Of a stretch of DNA of 40,888 nt, positions 1 through 9,341 are shown piece by piece. The stretch covers positions 1 through 40,888 of the forward strand of contig NZ_BMKS01000024.1 in assembly GCF_014644455.1 (NCBI RefSeq). The letters are read 5' to 3'. Position 1 is the first letter of the stretch; each line of letters starts with the position of its first letter. The position numbers and the translations under genes were made by a program. The notes beneath the pieces are model-generated. The model searched no databases. It saw nothing but the letters and a program-made list of their open reading frames with translations, and was not told where the DNA came from. The DNA is from Caldovatus sediminis. GTDB taxonomy: Bacteria > Pseudomonadota > Alphaproteobacteria > Acetobacterales > Acetobacteraceae.

Positions 1-213
1 CGGAGGATGGCCGCAGAGCCGCATCGACGATCTCATGCCCTGGCGCCGGGCGAAAACAGATCACGCCTGACGCACGCCGCGAACAAGGACCGCAGCGCAA
101 CGCTTACCCAGAGATCAGCTTGGAATCACCTCCGCCCCCGGCTGGGAATCCCCCCAGACGCCAGTTTGTCCACGCGGCCTAGGGCCCGCAACTCCCGGTC
201 GCAGCAGTGCCGA

Positions 214-564
214 TCACCCGGAGCCGCGGAGGCCCCGTGCGGCGGCGGAGCGAACTTCCACGACCAGCAACCTGTCCTCGACGCGGCGCTGGTAGCGCCG
301 CACCAGAGCGCTCAGGACCGCGAAGGCCACGGCGAGCCCCGCCAACGCCGCCGCCAGGCCGAGGCCCGCATCTCCGAGACAGGCAAGGCTCGCCGTCTCT
401 GCCTCGGGCGGCACGCAGCCGGCGAAGCCCTCCGGGGCCAGCGTGATCGGCGTGACGGTGGCGCCGACCGCGCTGGCCACGGCGAGTCGCGTCGCCCAGC
501 GGAAGGCGGTCGCGATCATGGAGATCCGCGCCTCCGGCGGCGCCGTCCTGGCCGCTGTGTCCAT
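214..564 (-). CDS. Small two-helix membrane protein, function unknown
   Basis: I do not recognise the family. The 116-residue product has two hydrophobic stretches, about residues 22-46 and 68-90, joined by a short loop with two Cys (about 50 and 63). A basic tail begins LVRRYQRR, which suggests a small inner-membrane protein with the tail in the cytoplasm. The ATG start is supported by a strong purine-rich ribosome-binding site (AGGAGGAG) about 8 bases upstream. It is the last feature before the window edge on this strand and is separated from the next gene by about 240 bases with nothing recognisable. Reality of the gene is well supported by the RBS and the hydrophobic pattern; function is open. 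Confidence 0.6.
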   Translation of the reverse strand: MDTAARTAPPEARISMIATAFRWATRLAVASAVGATVTPITLAPEGFAGCVPPEAETASLACLGDAGLGLAAALAGLAVAFAVLSALVRRYQRRVEDRLLVVEVRSAAARGLRGSG

Positions 565-805
565 GTCGGGATCTCCTCCTGCGCCGGTCGTGCCGCGGGC
601 GCCGACGTCGCGCTGTTACGGCGCCGCGGGTCGGCGCCAGTGCCCGGGGAGCGAGCGAAGAACCGAAGGCGGCCGGCAGACCGGACGCCGCGTGGACTGT
701 CCCGGCGGTGTCCGAGGCCGGGGCGGCGGCGAATCGCCGAGATGGCTGCGCGACGCTTCGGTTCGTCCCTCGGCGCCGCCCGCGACCCGCCGGCCGCCCG
801 GTCCG

Positions 806-1084
806 TCAGACGGTCCAACGCTGCGCCTCTCGCCCGGCGCCGTTGCAGATCGGCACGGCATGCGCGGTCGGGCACACCGTCACCTTGCCGCCGCGGGCGT
901 GGAACTCGGCCACGGCGTGCGCGACCTCCGCCTCGGTGGGCGGGCGGATGCGCCGGACGCGGCGCTGGCCGGCAAGGGTCCCGAGCACGCGGCCGATCTC
1001 CCGGCGGATCTCGGCCTCGGGCGAGGGTCGCCGGAGGCGCCCGAACCCGACGCCGGCCTCGGGGGGGACCAGGGGGTAGGCCAT
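806..1084 (-). CDS. Small hypothetical protein
   Basis: A 92-residue soluble protein that I cannot assign. The N-terminal third is basic and Pro-rich. A helical stretch with PPTEAEVAHAVAEF is followed by ARGGKVTVCPT, a strand-like end with two Cys. A TTG start seven codons upstream is possible, but ATG at 1084 is preferred because AGGAG lies about 8 bases in front of it (within the alternative N-terminus). A short AT-richer stretch just upstream may hold its promoter. There is no obvious operon partner. Confidence 0.55.
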   Translation of the reverse strand: MAYPLVPPEAGVGFGRLRRPSPEAEIRREIGRVLGTLAGQRRVRRIRPPTEAEVAHAVAEFHARGGKVTVCPTAHAVPICNGAGREAQRWTV

Positions 1085-1104
1085 TGGAGGGTTCTCCTGA
1101 TGCA

Positions 1105-1180
1105 AGACTGACGAAAGATTGATTATTCCCTACCGGCAATACAACCTGACGTTGGATAGGGTTTCGTAACATTTCCCGCA
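1105..1180 (-). promoter_or_regulatory. AT-richer upstream region, possible promoter
   Basis: This stretch is clearly lower in GC than everything around it and lies directly upstream of the small gene at 806-1084. On the minus strand TTGTAT is followed after 17 bases by CAATCT, a weak sigma70-like pair. Only the composition and the weak hexamers support it. Confidence 0.25.
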
Positions 1181-1355
1181 AAAGCCGGGACTTCCGGTCC
1201 TCCTGCCCCGAAGGCCACAGCTGACGCCGATTTCACGCCCGGGTGGCGCGGCCGCGGGGCATGCGCTACAGGGCAGCGCCGACCGAGCCGGCCCGAAGCG
1301 TGCATCCCGCCGCACTCCGCGCCCGCCGGCCGGCAGACGAGCGAACCACAGGCCG

Positions 1356-2648
1356 TTGAACCTTTCCCAAGGAGACCCGGATCCGCCGGCCGCCCCGGCC
1401 CGCCGCGCCCCGGATCCGGTGGCGGACCGGACCGCGTCCCCCTCGTCGTCCGGTTCCGCCGTGCCGGGCTGGCTGCCGCTCCTGCTCGGCTACCTCACGG
1501 CGCTGGGTCCGCTGGCGACGGACATGTACCTGCCGGCCTTCCCGGCCATCGAGGCGACATTCGGCGCCGGCGGCACGGGCGCCGCCCAGGCCACCCTCGC
1601 CACCTGGTTCGCCGGGCTGGCGATCGGCCAGATCGTCCAGGGCACGCTCGCCGACCGGTTCGGGCGCCGCGGCCCGCTGATCGCCGGCGCGGTCCTCTTC
1701 ACCCTCGCCTCGCTCGGCTGCGCCCTGGCCCCCGACCTCGGTACCCTCACCCTCTGCCGGTTCCTCCAGGCGGTCGGCGGCTCGGCGAGCATGGTCATCC
1801 CGCGCGCAGTGGTCCGCGACCTCGCCGACGGGCTGGCCGCGGCGCGGATGATGGCGCGCCTGATCCTGGTGATGGGCGCGGCGCCGATCCTCGCGCCGAG
1901 CCTCGGCGGCCTGCTCCTCCTGCTCGGCGACTGGCGGCTGATCTTCTGGGTCCTGGCGTTCTACGGCCTTTCCTCCGGCCTGCTGGTCTGGCGGCAGCTG
2001 CCCGAGACGCTGCCGCCCGCGCGCCGCGTGGCCCTCGGGCCGGGCGAGCTCGCCGCGCGCTACGCCGCGGTGGCGCGGGAGCGCGCCTTCATCACCCATG
2101 CCCTCATGGGCGGCGGCACGATGTTCGCGCTGTTCGCCTTCATCGCCGGCGGGCCGCCGGTCCTCATCGGCCATTTCGGGGTCTCGCCGCAGGGCTTCGC
2201 CGTGCTGTTCGGCCTCGGCGCCGCGGGCTTCATCGCCGGCTCCCAGGCCAACCCGCCGCTCGCCGCGCGCTTCGGCGCCGACCGGGTGATGCGGGCCGCG
2301 AACCGGACCAGCCTCGGCTGCCTCGCCCTGCTGGCCGCCGCCGCGGCGACGGGGACCGGGGGGCTCGCGGCCGTCGTCGCGCTGATCGCGGCGACCATGG
2401 CCTGCGGCGGGCTGGTGATGCCGAACGCCGCGGTCGGGGCGCTGTCGCGGCATGCGGCGCATGCCGGCACGGCCTCCGCCCTGATGGGCGCGCTGCAGTT
2501 CACCCTCGCCGCCACCGCCGGGGCGCTCGCCGGGCTGGTCGGCGACGGGACGCCGCTGCCGATGGTGCTGCTGATGCTCGCGGGCATCCTCGGCGCGGCG
2601 GTGGCGGACCGCTTCCGGCCCCCGCTCTCGGGCGGCGGCCGCGGCTGA
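1356..2648 (+). CDS. MFS multidrug efflux transporter, Bcr/CflA family
   Basis: Proton-driven efflux pump of the inner membrane, predicted to export drugs or small metabolites. The 430-residue frame has 12 hydrophobic segments. TM1 is followed by TDMYLPAFPAI, a Bcr/CflA hallmark, and the loop between TM2 and TM3 carries the MFS motif A, GTLADRFGRRGPL. The first start is TTG at 1356 with only a weak RBS, and it would give a 35-residue Pro/Ser-rich tail before TM1. GTG at 1419 would give a more typical 409-residue protein, so the start is uncertain. The methyltransferase gene follows on the same strand after about 50 bases. Substrate cannot be read from the sequence. Confidence 0.85.
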   Translation: MNLSQGDPDPPAAPARRAPDPVADRTASPSSSGSAVPGWLPLLLGYLTALGPLATDMYLPAFPAIEATFGAGGTGAAQATLATWFAGLAIGQIVQGTLADRFGRRGPLIAGAVLFTLASLGCALAPDLGTLTLCRFLQAVGGSASMVIPRAVVRDLADGLAAARMMARLILVMGAAPILAPSLGGLLLLLGDWRLIFWVLAFYGLSSGLLVWRQLPETLPPARRVALGPGELAARYAAVARERAFITHALMGGGTMFALFAFIAGGPPVLIGHFGVSPQGFAVLFGLGAAGFIAGSQANPPLAARFGADRVMRAANRTSLGCLALLAAAAATGTGGLAAVVALIAATMACGGLVMPNAAVGALSRHAAHAGTASALMGALQFTLAATAGALAGLVGDGTPLPMVLLMLAGILGAAVADRFRPPLSGGGRG

Positions 2649-2701
2649 CAGGCGCGCGGCGCCGCGCCATGCTGGCCGGCGCACGGCAGGGGGATCGCAG
2701 G

Positions 2702-3532
2702 ATGGACGAGGCGGAACGGCTGCGCAGCTTCGAACGCGCCGCGCACGACCGCGCGGCGGAGCGCTACGCCGAGTTCTTCGCCCCCGTCACCGCCCTCGCC
2801 ACGCCGGCGCTGCTCGACGCCGCCGGGGTCGGGCCGGGGATGCGGGTGCTCGACGTCGCCTCCGGGCCGGGCCATGTCGCGGCAGCGGCGGCGGCGCGCG
2901 GGGCGCGGGCGGCGGGGGTGGACCTGGCGCCGCGCATGGTCGCGCTCGCCGCCGCGCGGCATCCGGGCATCGCCTTCCGCGTCGCCGACGTCGAGGCCCT
3001 GCCCTTCCCGGCGGCGAGCTTCGACGCGCTGGTGTGCAGCTTCGGCCTCGGGCACTTCCCGCACCCCGAGGCGGCGATCGCCGAGTGCGCCCGCGTCGTC
3101 GCCCCCGGCGGGCGCCTCGCCTTCGCCTGGTGGGACGCGCCGGAGCGCCAGCGGCTGCAGGCGCTGTTCCGCGAGGCGCTCGCCGAGGCCGGCGCCGTGC
3201 CCCCGCCGGAGGTGCCGCGCCACTCCACCCTGCGCTTCTGCGACCCTGGCGCCTTCCGCGCGCTGCTCGAAGGCGCCGGGCTCCAGGAGGTGACGCTCGC
3301 GGCGCACGCCACGACGCACGCGGTGCCGGACAGCGAGACGCTCTGGCGCGGCGGGCTGGAGGGACTCGCCATCACCGGCGCCACGCTGCGCGGCCAGACG
3401 CCGGAGACGCAGGCCCGCATCCGCGCCGCCTTCGAGCGCCGCGCCGCCGCCTATCGCCGCGAGGGAGAGGGGCTGGTGATCCCGATCGGCTTCCTGGTCG
3501 GCAGCGGGCGCAGGCCGCCGGCGGCGGGGTGA
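2702..3532 (+). CDS. Class I SAM-dependent methyltransferase (UbiE/Methyltransf_11 type)
   Basis: Transfers a methyl group from S-adenosylmethionine to an unknown small-molecule acceptor in the cytoplasm. The 276-residue protein has motif I as VLDVASGPGHVAAAAAARG (about residues 42-60), an acidic residue at the end of strand 2 (GVDLAPRMV), motif II around VEALPFPAASFDALVCSFG, and the post-motif GGRLAFAWWD. ATG at 2702 is chosen because AGGGGGATCGCAGG precedes it; an ATG 33 bases upstream lacks a good RBS. It lies 53 bases after the MFS gene on the same strand, so co-transcription is likely. Generic in sequence; a link to ubiquinone synthesis is not supported. Confidence 0.8.
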   Translation: MDEAERLRSFERAAHDRAAERYAEFFAPVTALATPALLDAAGVGPGMRVLDVASGPGHVAAAAAARGARAAGVDLAPRMVALAAARHPGIAFRVADVEALPFPAASFDALVCSFGLGHFPHPEAAIAECARVVAPGGRLAFAWWDAPERQRLQALFREALAEAGAVPPPEVPRHSTLRFCDPGAFRALLEGAGLQEVTLAAHATTHAVPDSETLWRGGLEGLAITGATLRGQTPETQARIRAAFERRAAAYRREGEGLVIPIGFLVGSGRRPPAAG

Positions 3533-3565
3533 GGCGCCGCCGCCGGCGCAAGCCCCGGGTCCGCC

Positions 3566-3729
3566 TCAGGCGGCGAAGACGAGGTTCCGGCCGATCGGCG
3601 CGGCGGCGATGGCCATCAAGTCCTGCGCGGCCGGGTCCGCCCCGTCGGCCGCGCAGGACGCCGCCCGGCGCGAGCGGCCCCGGCACCTGGCCGGGCCCGC
3701 CGCGCGCCTCGCCCGCGGTGCCCGCGCCA
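3566..3729 (-). other. Gene-poor gap after serS, possible short coding remnant
   Basis: Between the methyltransferase stop and serS lie about 263 bases. On the minus strand a frame of about 54 codons ends in MAIAAAPIGRNLVFAA before a stop, with G/C in nearly every third position there, which looks coding. Its first part is Arg/Ala-rich and resembles nothing. In many Alphaproteobacteria surE follows serS here, but the fragment does not resemble SurE. It may be a decayed gene end or chance. Confidence 0.2.
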
Positions 3730-3795
3730 TGCGCGGCCGGGGTCCGCCCGGGCCCGTGGACCGGCACGCCCCGCCCGGCGCGCCGGTCGGCCCGG

Positions 3796-5073
3796 TCACG
3801 CGCCCGGCCGGATCTCCGTCACGCCCCCCATCCAGGGCCGCAGCACCTCCGGGACGAGGATGCTGCCGTCCGCCTGCTGGTGGGTCTCCATCACCGCGAT
3901 CAGCGCGCGCCCGACGGCGACGCCGCTGCCGTTCAGCGTGTGCACGAAGGCCGTGCCCTTGCCGTCCTTCGGCCGGTAGCGCGCGTTCATCCGCCGCGCC
4001 TGGAAGTCGCGGCAGTTCGAGCAGGAGGAGATCTCCCGCCATGCCCCCTGCCCCGGCAGCCAGACCTCGAGGTCGTAGGTCTTGGCGGCGCTGAACCCCG
4101 TGTCGCCGGCGGAGAGCACGACGCGCCGCCAGGCGAGGCCGAGCCCGGTCAGCACGCGCTCCGCGCAGCGCGTCATGCGCTCCTGCTCCTCGGCCGAGGC
4201 CTCGGGCGTGGTGACGGAGACCAGCTCGACCTTGGTGAACTGGTGCTGGCGCAGCATGCCGCGCGTGTCGCGCCCCGCCGCGCCCGCCTCCGAGCGGAAG
4301 CAGGGGGTGAGCGCGGCGAGGCGGAGCGGCAGGACCGCCTCGGGCAGGATCTCCTCGCGCACGAGGTTGGTCAGCGGCACCTCGGCGGTCGGCACCAGCC
4401 ACCGGCCGTCCGTGGTGCGGAACAGGTCCTCGGCGAATTTCGGGAGCTGGCCGGTGCCGTACACCGCGGCGTCGTTGACGAGCAGCGGCACCGCGCACTC
4501 GGCATAGCCGTGCTCGCGCGTGTGCAGGTCGAGCATCCACTGGCCGAGCGCGCGCTCGAGCCGCGCCAGCGCGCCCCTGAGCACGACGAAGCGGCTGCCG
4601 GCGAGCTTCGCCGCGGCGGCGAAGTCCATCAGGCCGAGCGCCTCGCCGAGCTCGAAGTGCTGCCTCGGCGGGAACGGGAATTCGCGCGGCTCGCCGTGCT
4701 GGTGGAGGACCTTGTTGGCGCCCTCGTCGGCCCCGTCGGGCACGTCGGGGTCGAGGATGTTGGGCAGCGCCTCCAGCAGCTCGGTCTGCTCGCGCTCGGC
4801 AGCGGCGGCCTCGGCCTCCAGCGCCGCCATCTCCTCGCGCAGCCGCGCCGCCTCGGCCTCCTGCGCCGCGGTGTCGGCGCCCTGGCGCCTGGCGATGCCG
4901 ATCTCGCGCGAGAGCGCGTTGCGCCGCGCCTGCCTCTCCTGCAGCGCCGTCAGCGCGGCGCGGCGCGCCTCGTCGCGCGCGAGGATCGCGGCGGAGGCCG
5001 GCGGCAGCCCCCGCCGTGCCAGCGCCGCGTCGAACGCCGCCGGGTCGGCGCGCACCAACCGGATGTCGTGCAT
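3796..5073 (-). CDS. serS: Seryl-tRNA synthetase
   Basis: Charges tRNA-Ser (and tRNA-Sec if present) with serine; cytoplasmic class II synthetase. The 425-residue length matches the family. Residues 1-110 form the long antiparallel coiled-coil arm that binds the tRNA (Ala/Glu/Arg-rich heptads). Class II motif 2 is seen as [17 protein letters not shown] near residue 258, and motif 3 as [19 protein letters not shown] near residue 378, followed by the expected [10 protein letters not shown] end. The start [11 protein letters not shown] is canonical. It lies 11 bases after tatC on the same strand, an order common in Alphaproteobacteria. Confidence 0.97.
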   Translation of the reverse strand: MHDIRLVRADPAAFDAALARRGLPPASAAILARDEARRAALTALQERQARRNALSREIGIARRQGADTAAQEAEAARLREEMAALEAEAAAAEREQTELLEALPNILDPDVPDGADEGANKVLHQHGEPREFPFPPRQHFELGEALGLMDFAAAAKLAGSRFVVLRGALARLERALGQWMLDLHTREHGYAECAVPLLVNDAAVYGTGQLPKFAEDLFRTTDGRWLVPTAEVPLTNLVREEILPEAVLPLRLAALTPCFRSEAGAAGRDTRGMLRQHQFTKVELVSVTTPEASAEEQERMTRCAERVLTGLGLAWRRVVLSAGDTGFSAAKTYDLEVWLPGQGAWREISSCSNCRDFQARRMNARYRPKDGKGTAFVHTLNGSGVAVGRALIAVMETHQQADGSILVPEVLRPWMGGVTEIRPGA

Positions 5074-5084
5074 CGCGTGAGGCC

Positions 5085-5900
5085 CTAGCCCGCCTTGCCG
5101 CCCTTCGCGTCCCCCCTCCGGCCCGACCAGGTCGCGAACAGGATCGAGAGCTCGTAGAGCAGGATCATCGGCAGCGCCAGGCCGACCTGGCTGATGACGT
5201 CGGGCGGCGTCAGGATCGCCGCCGCCACGAACATCGCCACGATCGCGTAGCGCCGCCCCTTCTTCAGCGTCTCGACCTGCATGATGCCGACGCGCACCAG
5301 CAGGATCAGCAGCACCGGAAGCTGGAACGCGACGCCGAAGGCGAGGATCAGCGCCATCACCAGGTCGAGGTACTCGTTGACCTTGGCCTCGAGCTGGATC
5401 GGGATGCCGCCCGCGCCCGCCGGCGTCTCGAAGCTGATGAAGAAGGACCAGGCGAGCGGGAAGATGAAGTAGTAGGCGAGCGCCGCCCCCATCACGAACA
5501 GGATCGGCGACATGATCAGGAACGGCCGGAGCGCCCGCTTCTCGCTCCGGTAGAGCCCAGGCGCGATGAACAGCCAGAGCTGCGTCGCCCACACCGGGAA
5601 GCTGAAGAACACCGCGCCGAAGAACGCGACCTTCAGGTAGGTGAAGAACGCCTCGTAGAGCGCGGTGTAGATCATGCGGCGGTCGCCGCCGCCCTCGCTG
5701 GCGAGGATGTTCGCCAGCGGCCGGGCGAGGAAGCCGTAGATCTGCGCCGAGAAGTAGTAGCAGGCGAGGAAGGCGACCACGAACGCCGCGAGGGACCACA
5801 GGAGCCGCTGGCGCAGCTCCAGCAGGTGGTCCATCAACGGCATCGGCTTGTCGTCGATGGGATCGTCTTCTTCGGGGCGGTTGATGTCGTCGCGCGGCAC
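5085..5900 (-). CDS. tatC: Sec-independent (Tat) translocase subunit TatC
   Basis: Polytopic inner-membrane receptor of the twin-arginine translocase, which recognises RR signal peptides of folded proteins together with TatB. The 271-residue protein shows six hydrophobic segments. The conserved cytoplasmic N-terminal signature [16 protein letters not shown] (about residues 20-36) contains the Glu needed for signal-peptide binding. A Phe/Pro-rich second segment ([10 protein letters not shown]) is also typical. The acidic N-terminal leader is common in Alphaproteobacteria. It sits 12 bases after tatB and 11 before serS. Likely clients in this window are the proteins at 16584-16934 and 36023-37384. 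Confidence 0.96.
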   Translation of the reverse strand: MPRDDINRPEEDDPIDDKPMPLMDHLLELRQRLLWSLAAFVVAFLACYYFSAQIYGFLARPLANILASEGGGDRRMIYTALYEAFFTYLKVAFFGAVFFSFPVWATQLWLFIAPGLYRSEKRALRPFLIMSPILFVMGAALAYYFIFPLAWSFFISFETPAGAGGIPIQLEAKVNEYLDLVMALILAFGVAFQLPVLLILLVRVGIMQVETLKKGRRYAIVAMFVAAAILTPPDVISQVGLALPMILLYELSILFATWSGRRGDAKGGKAG

Positions 5901-5912
5901 GGCGCTGGCGCC

Positions 5913-6581
5913 TCAGATCGGGCTGGAATGGTGCTGTGGCTGCCGCTCGCCGGCCGCGCCCGACGCGGGCGTCGCCTCGGGCTCGGGCGGGAGGCCGGCC
6001 GCAGGCATCGGCGGCGGGGCGGGCGGCGCCAGGGATCGCGCCGGGTCCTCCCCGGTCGCGGCGTCGGGCGGTGTCGCGGAAGGGGCGGCCGCCTTCGCGG
6101 CCTCGGCGGCGCGCACCACCTCGGGCGGGATGAAGGCCGGCGGCCCCGGCGGGGGCGGCGGCGGTCCGGCGGGCTCCGCCGCGGCGCCGGGCGGGCCGAA
6201 GGTGTCGGCGATCGCCCCCGTCGGCGCCTCGCCGGAGGCGGCGGGCGGCTCGGGTACCGGCGGCCCGTAGGTCGCGGCCGTGCCCGGGCGGAACGGGTCC
6301 TCCTCGAAGGTCCTGCGGATCGTGCCGTCGGCGTCCACCGCCCTCTCGATCTCGCCCTTGAGGTCGAAGTTGCGGATCTGGTTGATCTGGTCCCGCACCT
6401 CGTCGAGCTTCGCCTCGCGGACCATCTCGTCCACGTGGGTCTGGAACTCGCCGGCCATGCGGCGAAGCTTCTGGATCCCCTGGGCGAGGCCGCGGATCGC
6501 CCCGGGCAGGTCCTTCGGCCCGATGACGACCAGCGCCACCACGGCGATCAACACGATCTCGGACCAGGCGAGGTCGAACAT
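5913..6581 (-). CDS. tatB: Sec-independent (Tat) translocase subunit TatB
   Basis: Membrane-anchored partner of TatC in the twin-arginine receptor complex. It begins [20 protein letters not shown], the canonical single N-terminal helix with the polar Glu at residue 8, followed by the GPKDLP hinge and an amphipathic helix (about 25-60). It then has a charged region and a long Pro/Ala-rich tail to residue 222, longer than in enteric TatB but usual for this group. TatB rather than TatA is supported by the FD..SE start and the length. The usual upstream tatA is absent: 90 bases upstream is an ABC ATPase gene. The RBS AGGGACAGC precedes the ATG. Confidence 0.93.
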   Translation of the reverse strand: MFDLAWSEIVLIAVVALVVIGPKDLPGAIRGLAQGIQKLRRMAGEFQTHVDEMVREAKLDEVRDQINQIRNFDLKGEIERAVDADGTIRRTFEEDPFRPGTAATYGPPVPEPPAASGEAPTGAIADTFGPPGAAAEPAGPPPPPPGPPAFIPPEVVRAAEAAKAAAPSATPPDAATGEDPARSLAPPAPPPMPAAGLPPEPEATPASGAAGERQPQHHSSPI

Positions 6582-6596
6582 GCTGTCCCTGCGAAA

Positions 6597-6612
6597 GCCC
6601 CCGAGGAGGGGC
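6597..6612 (-). terminator. Short GC hairpin between ABC ATPase gene and tatB
   Basis: On the minus strand GCCCC, a six-base loop and GGGGC are followed by TTTCGC. The stem is short and the T-tract poor, so it may be a weak terminator or an attenuator separating tatB from the ATPase gene. It lies just upstream of the tatB RBS. Confidence 0.25.
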
Positions 6613-6671
6613 GGCCCGGCTCCCGTTAGCAGGAAGCCGCCACCCCGCCAATCGGCCCTTGTCGCCCCTAT

Positions 6672-7730
6672 CTAGGTATCCTCGGGCGGAAAGACGAAGG
6701 CGCGTTCGGGATCGAGGCCCACCGCCACCTTCTGCCCGCGCGCCAGCGCCGCGCCGGGCCCGAGCCGCGCGTGCAGGTGGATCGGCCCGCCGGTCGCGCC
6801 GTCCGGCAGGGTCAGGTGGACCAGGCTGGTGGCGCCGAGCAGCCGGAAGGCCTCCACCTCCGCCGTCGCCACCAGGCCGGACGACGGCGAGAGCCGGATC
6901 CCCTCGGGCCGAACCAGCACCTCGACCGCCGCGCCCTCGGCGAAGCCCGGCGCCGGCACCGGGCCGAGCGGCGTGCGGGCGACGCCCGCCGCCACGTGCG
7001 ACGGCAGGCGATTCACCTCGCCGAGGAAGGTCGCGACGAAGCGGTCCGCCGGGCGCAGATAGAGCTCGCTCGGCGTGCCCGCCTGCACGATCACGCCCTC
7101 CCGCATCAGGGCGATGCGGTCGCCCATGAACATCGCCTCCTCGGCGTCGTGGGTGACGAGGAGCGTCGCGATCCCGGCGGTCTGCAGCACGTGCAGCGTG
7201 TCGTCGCGCACCTGCTCGCGCAGCCGCGCGTCGAGGGAGGCGAAGGCCTCGTCGAGCAGCAGCACGGTCGGCCGCGGCGCCAGCGCCCGCGCCAGCGCCA
7301 CCCGCTGCTGCTGCCCACCGGAGAGCATGTGCGGATAGGCCTTCTCGTAGGTCTCGAGGCCGACCCGGGCGATCGCGTCCATCACCCGCCAGAAGCGCTC
7401 GCCCCTCGGCACGAAGCGCAGGCCGAAGGCGATGTTCTCGGCGACGGTCAGATGCGGGAACAGTGCGTAGTCCTGGAAGACGAAGCCGACATGCCGCTCC
7501 TCCGGCGGCACCTCGCGGCCCGGCTCGGCGATCACCCGCCCGCCGAGTTCGAGCCGCCCGGCCTGCAGCGGCTCCAGCCCGGCGGCGAGACGCAGCAGCG
7601 TCGTCTTGCCGCAGCCGGAAGGGCCGAGGAGGCAGACGATCTCGCCCTGCGCGACCTCGAGATCGATGCCGCGCAGAACCTCGCCCCGCCCCGGATAGGC
7701 GTGGCGGATGCCGGTGAATCGCAGCGTCAC
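6672..7730 (-). CDS. ABC transporter ATP-binding protein, FbpC/PotA type
   Basis: ATPase subunit that would power an importer of the iron(III), spermidine or sulfate class (CUT/FbpC-like). In the 352-residue product the Walker [10 protein letters not shown] is at residues 36-44, followed by the Q-loop in [11 protein letters not shown], signature LSGGQQQR, Walker B VLLLDEAF and switch His in [15 protein letters not shown]. The C-terminal 110 residues have a TOBE-like fold with VRPEGIRL. The start is GTG at 7730, overlapping the scpB stop by four bases, so it is translationally coupled to scpB. No permease or binding-protein gene is adjacent. It occupies the place where tatA normally lies. Confidence 0.88.
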   Translation of the reverse strand: MTLRFTGIRHAYPGRGEVLRGIDLEVAQGEIVCLLGPSGCGKTTLLRLAAGLEPLQAGRLELGGRVIAEPGREVPPEERHVGFVFQDYALFPHLTVAENIAFGLRFVPRGERFWRVMDAIARVGLETYEKAYPHMLSGGQQQRVALARALAPRPTVLLLDEAFASLDARLREQVRDDTLHVLQTAGIATLLVTHDAEEAMFMGDRIALMREGVIVQAGTPSELYLRPADRFVATFLGEVNRLPSHVAAGVARTPLGPVPAPGFAEGAAVEVLVRPEGIRLSPSSGLVATAEVEAFRLLGATSLVHLTLPDGATGGPIHLHARLGPGAALARGQKVAVGLDPERAFVFPPEDT

Positions 7731-8560
7731 GGCGGCGAGGAGGGCGAGGCAGCGCCGGGCAGCGGCAGGGACGGCGGCTCGGGTGCCACCAGCTCCTCGC
7801 GCCGCGGCAGGTCCTTGAGCGACTTCAGCCCGAACTGCTCGAGGAAGCGGGGCGTCGTGCCCCACAGGGTCGGGCGGCCCGGGACCTCCTTCCTGCCGCG
7901 CGGGGCGATCAGCCCCAGCTCGAGCAGGGACTCGAGCGTCGCCTGGGCGAGGGAGGCGCCGCGGATCTCCTCGATCTCGCCGCGCGTGCAGGGCTGGTGG
8001 TAGGCGATGACGGCGAGCGCCTCCATCGCCGCCCGCGGCAGGCGGCGCGGGGCCTCCACTACCCTGGTCAGGCGCGGGGCGAGGTCGGCGGCGGTGCGGA
8101 AGGCGAAGCCGCCGGCCACCTCGACCAGCTCCACCCCGCGCCCGGCGTAGCGCGCCGCGAGCCCGGCGAGGACCGCGGCCACCTCGGTCCCCGCGGGCAG
8201 CACGGTCTGGAGCCGTGCCGGCGGCACCGGCCGGTCGGAGGCGAACAGCACCGCCTCCGCGATGCGAAGCGCGTCCTCGGCCGCAGCCGAATCGGGCGGC
8301 GGGGCGCCTGCGGCCGGCGCGTTCCCGCCCGGGCTGTCTGCCTCGGCGGCAAGGGGCGATTCCGCGCCGGCGCCGGATGGCCGCATCGCCGCGTCGGCGC
8401 AGGGCTGCTGCGTCCCGTCGAGCGCCGCGGCGCCGTGCCCGTCCGGGCGCGACCTTCCGGCGGAATCCCCGGATGCCGGACCAGGGAGGGCGCCGGGCGT
8501 CGCCGCGCCCGGCCCTGCCGGCACGCCGGCCGTCTCCTCCGTCTCACGCCGCTCGGACAT
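7727..8560 (-). CDS. scpB: Segregation and condensation protein B
   Basis: Partner of kleisin ScpA in the bacterial SMC condensin complex, acting on chromosome compaction and segregation. The core, from about residue 95, starts [18 protein letters not shown] and contains the two winged-helix domains, with [21 protein letters not shown] as the typical central motif and [16 protein letters not shown] in the second. The first about 95 residues are a low-complexity Ala/Pro/Gly extension, longer than usual. The ATG at 8560 lies inside the end of scpA (17-base overlap), which indicates translational coupling. Confidence 0.92.
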   Translation of the reverse strand: MSERRETEETAGVPAGPGAATPGALPGPASGDSAGRSRPDGHGAAALDGTQQPCADAAMRPSGAGAESPLAAEADSPGGNAPAAGAPPPDSAAAEDALRIAEAVLFASDRPVPPARLQTVLPAGTEVAAVLAGLAARYAGRGVELVEVAGGFAFRTAADLAPRLTRVVEAPRRLPRAAMEALAVIAYHQPCTRGEIEEIRGASLAQATLESLLELGLIAPRGRKEVPGRPTLWGTTPRFLEQFGLKSLKDLPRREELVAPEPPSLPLPGAASPSSPP

Positions 8561-9341
8561 CCCGTGCCTGCCCTTCCTCCGCGCGCCGGGCGCGCAGGAG
8601 GATCGGGCCGAAGGCCCGCTCCTGGCGCAGCTCGACGCCGCCGTCGCGGGCCATCTCCAAGCCTGCGACGAGCGTGCTGGCAAGGGCCGCGCGTCGCTCG
8701 ACGGGGTCCAGCAGCCCCTCCGGCAGGAACCGGTGCAGCACCGCCCACGACGGCATCTCGCCGAGCAGGCGGGAGAGCCGCGCCAGCGCCTCCTGCACGG
8801 ACCACAGCCGGCGCGGCTTCGGCCGGTAGGGCCGCTTCGCCGCCGCGCGCCGCCGCGCCGCGACATAGGCCTGCAGCAGCGCGGGCAGGTCGGTCGCGAT
8901 GCCCGAACGGTCCTCCACCCGCAGCGATTCCGGCGCGCCGCGCGCGAAGACGTCCTTGCCGAGGGTCGGCCGCGCGTTCAGCCAGCGCGCCGCGGCGCGG
9001 ATCGCCTCGAGCGCGGCCAGGCGGTCGGCGAGGGCACCGGCCAGGGCCTCGGCGTCCTCGTCGCCCTGCGCCGCCTCCTCGGGCGGCAGCAGCAGGCGGG
9101 ACTTCAGCCAGGCGAGCCAGGCCGCCATCACCAGCCAGTCGGCGGCGAGCTCCAGCCTGAGGCCGCGCGCCGCCTCGAGCACCGCAAGGTACTGGTCCAC
9201 CAGCGCGACGATCGAGATCCGCGCGATGTCCACCTTCTGCGCCCGCGCCAGCTCCAGCAGCAGGTCGAGCGGCCCCTCGAAGCCGTCGAGCCGCAGGTGG
9301 AGGACAGGCGGCGCGGCGGCCCCGGGCTCGGCCGTAGTCAT
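8544..9341 (-). CDS. scpA: Segregation and condensation protein A (kleisin)
   Basis: Kleisin subunit that bridges SMC heads and recruits ScpB. The N-terminal SMC-binding domain is clear from LRLDGFEGPLDLLLELARAQ (about residues 16-35). The middle LVMAAWLAWLKSRLLLPPEE and the C-terminal winged helix (VVATFLALLEL-like region around LVAGLEMARDGGVELRQE) fit the family and its 250-270 residue length. The ATG overlaps the stop of the upstream M50 peptidase gene by four bases. Its own end overlaps scpB. Confidence 0.94.
   Translation of the reverse strand: MTTAEPGAAAPPVLHLRLDGFEGPLDLLLELARAQKVDIARISIVALVDQYLAVLEAARGLRLELAADWLVMAAWLAWLKSRLLLPPEEAAQGDEDAEALAGALADRLAALEAIRAAARWLNARPTLGKDVFARGAPESLRVEDRSGIATDLPALLQAYVAARRRAAAKRPYRPKPRRLWSVQEALARLSRLLGEMPSWAVLHRFLPEGLLDPVERRAALASTLVAGLEMARDGGVELRQERAFGPILLRARRAEEGQARDVRAA

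Noticed and set aside
5016-6629. A 537-codon plus-strand frame opposite tatC and tatB
   Set aside because: Antisense shadow; tatB and tatC are unambiguous.
6672-7730. ABC ATPase as the missing partner of the 34-37 kb importer
   Set aside because: It is 27 kb away, belongs to the FbpC/PotA-like branch and is translationally coupled to scpB; nothing in the sequence links it to the importer.
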